Assembly (NCBI GenBank): GCA_937889795.1
Contig: CALBZH010000881.1
Span: 1 to 5,399 of the forward strand
Length of the DNA: 5,399 nucleotides
Direction: 5' to 3'
From: an uncultured Syntrophobacteraceae bacterium
GTDB taxonomy: Bacteria; Desulfobacterota; Syntrophobacteria; Syntrophobacterales; Syntrophobacteraceae
Part shown: one piece after another, positions 1 through 5,399 of the stretch
How the letters are laid out: each line of letters opens with the position of its first letter
How positions within the stretch are numbered: the first letter of the stretch is position 1
Made by a program: the position numbers and the translations under genes
Notes under the pieces: generated by a model
Told to the model about the DNA's origin: nothing
The model's input: only the letters and a program-made list of their open reading frames with translations
Database searches by the model: none

Positions 1-27
1 ACACCCCACCTCATCACGGATCCCATC

Positions 28-1374
28 ATGGCTCCTCTGACGGAGTATCGAATTGTTCTCGTCGGTGTGCAAGAGACAGAGGCCGAGACAATCCAGAGAC
101 TCATTTCCGAATGCGATTTTCAGATCGGGATCAGCGCAGCACCCAGCCTCGAAGAAGGCATGCCGATGGTCGTGGCCCCAGGTCTCTTGCTTGTCGTGCT
201 CCAGGTAGGAGCGGAGAGAAAGCGTGCCGATCAGGATGTCAGGCGTCTTCGCAAGGCCATGAAGCATCCATCGCCTATCCTTGTGCTGTTGCCGCCCGAG
301 CAAGCCGGACAAATTCGGCACTACCTCCGCGCTGGGGCCAATGAGTACTGGATCTTGCCTCTGGACCCCAACGCGTTTCCTCCACGCCTCCTGGTACTCC
401 TGGAATGGGGGCAAAGCACTCTGGAGGATGCCGCCCGGGAAGGGAGCCCGCGGACCTGGCTTCGGCAGATCATGGATGGCGTGACCGGATGGCTCAAGCA
501 CGGATTGCAGCGGTTTGCTGCAGCGATCCGGGGTAAGAGTGAATCCCTCAAGCTCGAGCAGCCAATCCTGGCTGGCAAGTGGGAGAAATTGCGGCGCCTT
601 GGGTTTGGCAGCTACAGTGAAGTGTGGTTGGTTCGAGACAATGCCGCCGACCGGATCGCGGTGGCGAAGATCCCCCACACCCCAAAAATGAACACGAAGT
701 TCCTGCGCGAAGCAGCGATTCTAAAGCGGTTGGCAAACCATCCCAACGCCGTCCAGCTCATGGAGGTCGTCAAGGAGGAGTCCAAGGTCATCCTGATTCA
801 AGAATACGTGGAAGGCTCCACGCTTCAGGACCTGCTCAACAAGGGGATGGAATCCGTGATGAAAGAAAGGGCGTTTCTGGAGCTGCTGGAAGTTCTGTCC
901 TATGCACACGCTCGGAACATCATGCACCGCGACGTGAAACCTGAGAACATCATCATCACGAACCAAGGAGCGCTCAAGCTCCTGGATTTCGGCACGGGCA
1001 AGGATCTCACCCGGCGCAGTATCAGCAACACGATCATCGGATCGCGTCCCTACATGGCGCCGGAGCAAATCATGGGGAACAGCCGGCTGGCCAGCGATGT
1101 GTGGGCTTCGGGAATCATCCTGTACGCGCTTGCGACGGGGTGCTTGCCATTTTACGACGACAACGAGAAACAGCTGATGGACCTCATCCTGGAAGCCCCC
1201 CCAGAGCCCCCTCGCAACCTGGAGCCCGAGTTGTCCGAAGCGTTGGAGGCCCTCATTTTGCGCTGCCTGCAAAAGGACTGGACGCAACGCTACCGGGCGG
1301 CAACGGACCTGAGGGAGGACCTCCTGCGGCAGTGCCCGGGCTTTGGGAATGGAATGTGGCTGACGACGACGTGA
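28..1374 (+). CDS. Cytoplasmic Ser/Thr protein kinase with N-terminal pseudo-receiver domain
   Basis: A 448-residue Hanks-type kinase that should phosphorylate Ser/Thr of protein substrates, target unknown. Residues about 5-128 look like a response-regulator receiver fold: hydrophobic beta strands plus the late signature LRAGANEYWILP. The phosphoacceptor Asp, the acidic pair and the Lys are replaced by V57, G13/V14 and L110. Residues 142-170 form a basic amphipathic helix. The kinase domain spans about 184-433: Gly loop GFGSYSEV (192-199), ATP lysine K214 (VAKI), alpha-C E228, catalytic HRDVKPEN (300-307, D302), DFG (320-322), activation loop with S331, S333 and T335, APE (344-346), DVWASG (357-362) and R421. 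All catalytic residues are present, so it is probably active and of the RD type. No membrane segment, PASTA or other sensor domain follows. The ATG at 28 lacks a clear Shine-Dalgarno and the frame stays open to base 1, so the true start may lie upstream. It converges on the acetyltransferase gene. Confidence 0.93.
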   Translation: MAPLTEYRIVLVGVQETEAETIQRLISECDFQIGISAAPSLEEGMPMVVAPGLLLVVLQVGAERKRADQDVRRLRKAMKHPSPILVLLPPEQAGQIRHYLRAGANEYWILPLDPNAFPPRLLVLLEWGQSTLEDAAREGSPRTWLRQIMDGVTGWLKHGLQRFAAAIRGKSESLKLEQPILAGKWEKLRRLGFGSYSEVWLVRDNAADRIAVAKIPHTPKMNTKFLREAAILKRLANHPNAVQLMEVVKEESKVILIQEYVEGSTLQDLLNKGMESVMKERAFLELLEVLSYAHARNIMHRDVKPENIIITNQGALKLLDFGTGKDLTRRSISNTIIGSRPYMAPEQIMGNSRLASDVWASGIILYALATGCLPFYDDNEKQLMDLILEAPPEPPRNLEPELSEALEALILRCLQKDWTQRYRAATDLREDLLRQCPGFGNGMWLTTT

Positions 1375-1386
1375 GCGCGCGCGTCG
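1367..1386. other. GC-rich stem-loop across the kinase stop codon
   Basis: Bases 1367-1373 can pair with 1380-1386 (seven pairs, one of them G-T) around a six-base loop, over the end of the kinase gene and the 21-base convergent gap. The loop and right arm belong to a (GC)n run at 1375-1383. On the plus strand it is followed by a pyrimidine-rich stretch, TCCTCTCT at 1390-1397, but not by a real T-tract. It might be a weak bidirectional transcription barrier. It does not meet the usual criteria for an intrinsic terminator and could be chance in GC-rich DNA. Confidence 0.25.
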
Positions 1387-1395
1387 AGGTCCTCT

Positions 1396-1968
1396 CTAAG
1401 GATTCTGCTCCGCCCAACGCCGGTCAAAAAACGTCGGAATATCGCAGACCATGATGAGCACATCCTGGTTTTCGCCGCGCGCGTTCTTGACCATGCCCTC
1501 TATCACCGCTTTCGATGCAAAGCCCGCATTTCGACAGGCGCGAATGGCTCCCACCGAGTCGAGCGGAATCTCAGCCCACAGTTTTTCCAAACCCAGCTCA
1601 TGACCGAGCGTCACCAGCTCGTTGAGCATGAGCGTTGCCAAGCCGAACCGGTGATACCGTGGTGAGATGACGACGCGCACGCGCCCGATATGACGCTTCC
1701 AGCCGTGTGCGACGCGATGAAGCGTTGCGTCTCCGATGATTTCCTCTCCAGCGAGTGCGATGAGGGGCAGAACGCGATCGTAATTGAGCTTCTCCGCCCA
1801 TTCCCGGATCACGTCGCGATTCTTCACATTGTGTCGGATAAAGAGGACCAGCTCGTCCGGAAGGGACTGGAAGAAACGGAAAAGCGCCTCTTCATCGGTT
1901 CTGACCATGGGTCTGATGATCACCTTGGAGCCGTCCTTGAGCTTTCCCTCTTTGCTTCCGAACATCAT
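1396..1968 (-). CDS. GNAT-family N-acetyltransferase (Pat-like single domain)
   Basis: A 190-residue acetyl-CoA-dependent acetyltransferase of GNAT fold. The N-terminal pattern LKDGSKVIIRPMVRTDEEAL (residues 10-29) followed by FFQSLP resembles the start of the GNAT domain of bacterial Pat/YfiQ protein lysine acetyltransferases, but the large acyl-CoA-synthetase-like part of those enzymes is absent. Beta4 and motif A are clear: VRVVISPRYHRFGLATLML (residues 97-115), with HRFGLA in place of the usual (Q/R)xxGx(G/A) pyrophosphate loop. Motif B is SVGAIRACRNAGF (138-150). The usual Asn is Ser138 and the usual Tyr general acid is Cys145, so its catalysis may differ from typical members. The substrate is unknown; a protein lysine or a small amine is possible. 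Two ATGs are adjacent (1968 and 1965). The second is six bases from AGGAGG, the first only three, so 1965 is probably the real start. It is the last gene of the operon, 10 bases after the phosphoesterase stop. Confidence 0.9.
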   Translation of the reverse strand: MMFGSKEGKLKDGSKVIIRPMVRTDEEALFRFFQSLPDELVLFIRHNVKNRDVIREWAEKLNYDRVLPLIALAGEEIIGDATLHRVAHGWKRHIGRVRVVISPRYHRFGLATLMLNELVTLGHELGLEKLWAEIPLDSVGAIRACRNAGFASKAVIEGMVKNARGENQDVLIMVCDIPTFFDRRWAEQNP

Positions 1969-1971
1969 CTC

Positions 1972-1977
1972 CCTCCT
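1972..1977 (-). promoter_or_regulatory. Shine-Dalgarno of the acetyltransferase gene
   Basis: The minus strand reads AGGAGG here, a perfect anti-16S match. It lies one base after the phosphoesterase stop codon (1979-1981). Spacing is six bases to the ATG at 1965 and three to the ATG at 1968, which favours the second ATG. Its position means ribosomes finishing the upstream gene can reinitiate directly. Confidence 0.8.
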
Positions 1978-1978
1978 G

Positions 1979-2728
1979 CTAAATCCCGTCGTTTAGACGC
2001 AATGCCAGGTATTGTGGCAGCTTTGCCTTGAGAATCTTATCTTGGGCGGTCTTGATGTCATAAGGCACCGCGCGAAAGGCAACGACTTCGCGCTCGGAAT
2101 CGAAAAGCAGGTAATGCGCGCGGTTGTCGCGCTGTCTCGGCTGCCCGACACTTCCGGGATTCACCAGGTAACGGTGGTCGGATTCAAGGTGGAGCTCACC
2201 GTTGGAATGCTCCAGCGCAAAGACCTTTCCGCGAGGATCGCTGATCCACGCCGTCTGAACGTGGGTGTGGCCGAAGAAGCATACGCGAACGCCGCTGTAA
2301 TGCTTGCGCAGCAGGTTGAAGGTGCGCTTCGCCTGGAACACGTTTTGGATGTAAGATTCCAGACTTTCGGGAGTCCCATGGCAGATCAGGTATCGGTCCC
2401 AAAGGACTTCGCTGCGTGCAAGTCCTTGAAGGTAACGCTTTTCAAGGGGAGTCAACTGGCTGATCGAGTAATGCAAGGCCTGGAAGGCCATGACGTTGAA
2501 GTTCTCGGCGAATCGTGGCTCGAGCAGGGCCATGTCGTGGTTCCCGAGGACGCAGATGGCCTGATGCTCCCGAAGAAGCTCCACACACTCCCTCGGATTT
2601 GCGTTGTAGCCGACGAGGTCACCGAGATGAACCAGGTGATCGACCTTGCTCTTCTGGATGGCGAGCAATACCGCCTCGAGCGCCTCGAGATTCCCATGAA
2701 TGTCAGAGATGACAGCAATTCGTGCCAT
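1979..2728 (-). CDS. Metallophosphoesterase, YfcE/MJ0936-like (calcineurin-like superfamily)
   Basis: A 249-residue cytoplasmic dinuclear-metal phosphoesterase with no signal peptide. All five signature blocks are present in order: SDIHGN (residues 8-13, ligands D9 and H11), GDLVGY (36-41, D37), GNHD (62-65, N63 and H64), CHGTP (116-120, H117) and GHTH (153-156, H154 and H156). NPGSVGQPR (190-198) follows, as in the YfcE/MJ0936 group (Metallophos_2). The C-terminal block with VPYDIKTAQ, LPQYLALRL and a final DG (residues 221-248) makes it longer than E. coli YfcE and fits the widespread class of about 240-250 residues. Family members hydrolyse phosphodiesters or phosphomonoesters in vitro, but physiological substrates are mostly unknown: nucleotide, RNA end and phosphoprotein are all possible. 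The ATG start is supported by a Shine-Dalgarno nine bases upstream and by SDIHGN lying right at the N-terminus, as is usual. The gene sits between helicase and acetyltransferase with gaps of 13 and 10 bases. Confidence 0.95.
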   Translation of the reverse strand: MARIAVISDIHGNLEALEAVLLAIQKSKVDHLVHLGDLVGYNANPRECVELLREHQAICVLGNHDMALLEPRFAENFNVMAFQALHYSISQLTPLEKRYLQGLARSEVLWDRYLICHGTPESLESYIQNVFQAKRTFNLLRKHYSGVRVCFFGHTHVQTAWISDPRGKVFALEHSNGELHLESDHRYLVNPGSVGQPRQRDNRAHYLLFDSEREVVAFRAVPYDIKTAQDKILKAKLPQYLALRLNDGI

Positions 2729-2737
2729 GCCTTCCCA

Positions 2738-2743
2738 TCACCT
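2738..2743 (-). promoter_or_regulatory. Shine-Dalgarno of the phosphoesterase gene, overlapping the helicase stop
   Basis: The minus strand reads AGGTGA, a good anti-16S match, nine bases before the ATG at 2728. Its first two bases are the AG of the helicase TAG stop (2742-2744). This overlap points to translational coupling of phosphoesterase synthesis to helicase translation. Confidence 0.65.
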
Positions 2744-5399
2744 ATACCGCTACCGGTTCTCGAAGAATGAGGTCGATAGCCCGTCGAGCGGAAACCGCGA
2801 GCTGTGGGTGCGTTTCCTGTAAGGACTCGATTTGTCGCAAATGATCCGCAGAGCGCAAAATCACCATCGCCAAGTCGCCTTCGTCCATGCTGGAGACCGA
2901 GCGCAAGTCTTCCCACGTGACACCCTGGGCCCAGTGATAAACAGTCACCACGGTCCAAAAAGGCATGGGCGGAGTGTGGAAGCCCGCCGTCTGGAGATGC
3001 TCCCGCAGTCGCTGCAGGCTTCGAAGCATGGCAAAGAACGGCTGAGCAACATCCTGGTTCTTCCAGATCAGGGTCGAAAGCTGGGCGTCACCAGGCCGAT
3101 CCCGATCCATCACGAAAGGCGCTATCAGGGCCGCAAGCAAGGGCGGGTTATCCGTCGGAAAAACATCTCTGCGGATGCATTCCGAAATGAGCAAGGGCTG
3201 GTCCAGTCTCAGCTTGGACGCCCACAGCCCGTCGTCGGTCAGATGCCCATGAGGATCCACGTAACCTTCTTCCTGCAGGAAACGGTAATGGCGCTCGAAC
3301 TCCAGCCACAACTGCTCCTGGATCGTACGAACCCGGTTTGCCTGTTCAAAGTAATTCAGCAGAAACGAGGCGAACGGGTGCGCAGTCCCTTTCTGGCAGG
3401 GAGCATAAAGAGCGCACCGATTGCAGGGGAGGGAGCCCAGCTGGGCCAGAAGATCCGCCAAGTCCTGGCTGGTGGCTTCCTGCGGAAGAGGGAGCTCGAT
3501 CTTCGAGGTCGAACCGGCCCCTTCAGCCTGAGACGTGGCGCTGATCCCTTCCAAAGGAGGCTCAGCAGCAGGCGAAGACGCTTCCGAAACACTTTTCGGC
3601 ATCTCCTCCGCTGTCTCGCCCGTTATCGACAGCGCGAGTCCGAGCCATCGGTCCCGATCCTTCGGCGGAGGAAGCTCATCGAGCTTTTCTCCAAACGCTC
3701 GGATCCGTCTGAAGCTGACGCGAAACGGCTTTATACGACCCTTGCGGAAGCAGAGCGGGACGGCAAGGCGCACCGCGCGAACCGCCTTGAATTCCATCTC
3801 CGGCTCAGACACCACGACATAGGGCGTCCCGCGTTTGCTCCTGAAAACCCGCCCTGGAGTCAATAGATCCTGAAACGCATGAAAGCCCGTTTGCCGCTTG
3901 AGTAGCTTCCTGGCCTTGCGGATCTTTTCCTTGAGGAGTCCGTAACGAGGCCGAACCTGAGCCAAACTCTCCATACCGGTGCAGGCCATTTCCGGAGCCC
4001 AAGCGGTGGCCTCACGCTGCAAGCGCTGGAATTCCCGTGTCATTTCCGCTTCGTTGCTTAAGTTCTGGTAAGTGGCAAGGGAAGCCGCGAAGAGCGAGCG
4101 GATCTCGTCCGGAGCATGGGACAGCAGCAAGTTCAGCACCATCGAGTGGTTGATGCGGATTTGGCTTACGATTGGGTCCGGAGGAGATCGCAGTAGATTG
4201 TGAATCAGGAGGGGGTCCTGGTGGGCTCCCGGGAGCACCAGAACGAACCCGATCTCGTCCATCCCACGCCTCCCGGCGCGTCCGGTCATCTGCAGGAGAT
4301 CCGTTGCCGAAAGATCGACAAACTCTCGACCATTGAATCGATCACTTTGGGGAACCACGACTGTTCTCGCAGGAAAATTGACGCCAGCCGCCACCGTCGA
4401 CGTTGAAAAGATGGCCTCGAGATAGCCTTCTTGCATCAATCGTTCCAGCAGAATCTTCCAATGCGGGAGCTGCCCTCCATGATGAGCTCCCACCCTGGAG
4501 CGGCGCAAAATGGGCAGATGCTGATGGTGAGCGAGAAAAGGGTATGCATTCACGATTTCGTCAAGGCGTGCCTGAAACTCCTCGTAGGGCTTGGCGCCAC
4601 CCCTCGAGAGGGAAGACCCACACAGATGAATCGCTTTTTCGCAATCTGCCCTCGACTTGAGAAAGAAGATGGCGGGGAGCAAGTTGGCCTGACGAAGGGC
4701 ATCAAGCACTCGTCGTACGGGGATGAAGTCCGCCTTGGAGAACGACTTGGGGTCGACCTGTCGAATGCGCGGAAGGATGCCGCGCCGCCCGCTCAGTGGG
4801 CTCAGCTCGCCCTCCGGAAAAAGATACAGCGGGAAGAGCGGCACAGGCCGTTCAAAGCTGGTCACCCATGAGCACGGCATATTCCGCATCCATTTCAGCC
4901 AGTCGCACAGCTCCTGACCATTCCGGATCGTTGCGGAAAGCAGCAGGAGCTTCACGCGTGCAGGGAGATAAATGAGCACTTCCTCCCAAACCACGCCCCG
5001 ATCATTATCGCCCAGATAATGGGCCTCGTCGAGAATGACGAGGTCCACCGGGAGGTCGATGCCCTGGTGCATGGTGTCGTAGAGCTGGTTTCTGAGAATC
5101 TCCGTGGTGCCCACGATAATGGGGGCTTGGGAATTCTCTTTGCGGTCGCCAGTGAGTATCCCAACGTTGTCGGGGCCGAATATCTCTCCAAATTCGTCGT
5201 ACTTGGCGTTTGAAAGCGCCTTGAGCGGCGACGCATACCAGCACCGGCCCCCTTCATGGAAGGCCTTTTCGATGGCCTGCACGGCGATATAGGTCTTGCC
5301 CGATCCCGTGGGCGCGGTGACCAACACGTCCGTATGCTGCAGTGCTTCGAGGGCCTCCACCTGAAACGGATCCGGCACGAAGGGCTGCGGCTCAGGAAC
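2742..5399 (-). CDS. Ski2/Mtr4/HelY-like DEAH-box helicase, N-terminus cut by the window edge
   Basis: An SF2 ATP-dependent helicase, most likely acting on RNA; 885 residues are visible. Residues are numbered from the GTG at 5378. Motifs in order: Q-like DPFQ (3-6), Walker A APTGSGKT (22-29), Ia ASPLKALSN (49-57), TGD (76-78) and TTEILRN (91-97), DEAH (117-120), SAT (148-150), IV AIFFLKSR (236-243), V STVAAGVNFP (327-336), VI QMTGRAGRRG (363-372). The C-terminal half has a probable SH3/KOW-like strand-rich region (about 505-565), an Ala/Ser/Glu/Pro-rich linker (585-635), a cysteine cluster (C652, C655, C661) and a DSHCT-like helical domain (about 690-870, with LTDDGLWAS). This order resembles actinobacterial HelY and plastid ISE2 more than Lhr or RecQ. 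The GTG at 5378 is probably internal: the seven upstream codons are open and encode PEPQPF just before VPDPFQ, part of the same Q-motif, so the real start lies outside. It is the first visible operon gene. Its role is unproven; RNA unwinding in decay or ribosome biogenesis is inferred. Confidence 0.93.
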   Translation of the reverse strand, partial: VPEPQPFVPDPFQVEALEALQHTDVLVTAPTGSGKTYIAVQAIEKAFHEGGRCWYASPLKALSNAKYDEFGEIFGPDNVGILTGDRKENSQAPIIVGTTEILRNQLYDTMHQGIDLPVDLVILDEAHYLGDNDRGVVWEEVLIYLPARVKLLLLSATIRNGQELCDWLKWMRNMPCSWVTSFERPVPLFPLYLFPEGELSPLSGRRGILPRIRQVDPKSFSKADFIPVRRVLDALRQANLLPAIFFLKSRADCEKAIHLCGSSLSRGGAKPYEEFQARLDEIVNAYPFLAHHQHLPILRRSRVGAHHGGQLPHWKILLERLMQEGYLEAIFSTSTVAAGVNFPARTVVVPQSDRFNGREFVDLSATDLLQMTGRAGRRGMDEIGFVLVLPGAHQDPLLIHNLLRSPPDPIVSQIRINHSMVLNLLLSHAPDEIRSLFAASLATYQNLSNEAEMTREFQRLQREATAWAPEMACTGMESLAQVRPRYGLLKEKIRKARKLLKRQTGFHAFQDLLTPGRVFRSKRGTPYVVVSEPEMEFKAVRAVRLAVPLCFRKGRIKPFRVSFRRIRAFGEKLDELPPPKDRDRWLGLALSITGETAEEMPKSVSEASSPAAEPPLEGISATSQAEGAGSTSKIELPLPQEATSQDLADLLAQLGSLPCNRCALYAPCQKGTAHPFASFLLNYFEQANRVRTIQEQLWLEFERHYRFLQEEGYVDPHGHLTDDGLWASKLRLDQPLLISECIRRDVFPTDNPPLLAALIAPFVMDRDRPGDAQLSTLIWKNQDVAQPFFAMLRSLQRLREHLQTAGFHTPPMPFWTVVTVYHWAQGVTWEDLRSVSSMDEGDLAMVILRSADHLRQIESLQETHPQLAVSARRAIDLILREPVAV

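Noticed and set aside
721..1287. 188-codon open frame on the minus strand, opposite the kinase domain
   Set aside because: Antisense shadow of the conserved kinase motifs, with no domain signature.
1375..1384. Alternating GC run that could favour Z-DNA
   Set aside because: Too short to argue for a biological role, and expected now and then in GC-rich DNA.
1424..1440. Run of six A on the plus strand (T-tract on the minus strand) near the acetyltransferase C-terminus, as a possible terminator
   Set aside because: It is inside the coding sequence (the two Phe codons of TFFDRR) and no stable hairpin precedes it on the minus strand.
2672..2689. Perfect tandem repeat of nine bases (CGCCTCGAG twice)
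   Set aside because: It encodes the LEALEA stretch of the phosphoesterase's first helix, a normal family feature, so the repeat follows from the protein sequence.
2012..2770. 252-codon open frame on the plus strand, opposite the phosphoesterase
   Set aside because: It mirrors the phosphoesterase gene almost exactly. All metal-ligand motifs are in the minus-strand frame and the plus-strand translation shows no known pattern.
2452..2958. 168-codon minus-strand frame bridging the helicase and phosphoesterase genes
   Set aside because: Same strand but a different frame from two genes with complete motifs. The translation has no known features, so a frameshifted extra gene is not supported.
2832..3866. 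344-codon open frame on the plus strand, opposite the helicase
   Set aside because: It lies wholly antisense to a well-supported helicase gene, its translation is Arg/Gln/His-rich without any recognisable domain, and such long antisense frames are common in GC-rich genes.

Overview
The window is a densely coding stretch of bacterial chromosome, with four protein genes and almost no intergenic DNA. Base composition is moderately GC-rich by eye. A Hanks-type kinase carrying a receiver-like domain, next to a Ski2-like helicase, a YfcE/MJ0936-type phosphoesterase and a Pat-like acetyltransferase, would suit a Desulfobacterota (deltaproteobacterial, Syntrophobacter-like) genome. That placement is an impression from the gene content and has not been tested. 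I see no mobile element, CRISPR array, tRNA or rRNA.

Layout: (1) bases 28-1374, plus strand: a soluble Ser/Thr protein kinase with an N-terminal degenerate receiver domain, a basic amphipathic linker and a complete C-terminal kinase domain. (2) bases 1396-1968, minus strand: a single-domain GNAT acetyltransferase. (3) bases 1979-2728, minus strand: a calcineurin-like metallophosphoesterase with a full set of metal ligands. (4) bases 2742 to the right edge, minus strand: a large Ski2/Mtr4/HelY-like DEAH helicase whose N-terminus lies beyond the window.

The three minus-strand genes are transcribed helicase -> phosphoesterase -> acetyltransferase, with gaps of 13 and 10 bases. The ribosome binding site of each downstream gene overlaps or directly abuts the preceding stop codon, so they very probably form one translationally coupled operon whose promoter is outside the window. 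The kinase converges on this operon and is separated from it by only 21 bases, with no convincing intrinsic terminator.

The most interesting points are the kinase fused to a receiver fold that has lost all phosphorylation residues, the helicase's three-cysteine cluster and disordered insert, and the grouping of an RNA-type helicase with a phosphoesterase, an acetyltransferase that may modify proteins, and a kinase. Whether these act together is inference. I do not see a clear, wholly new system here.
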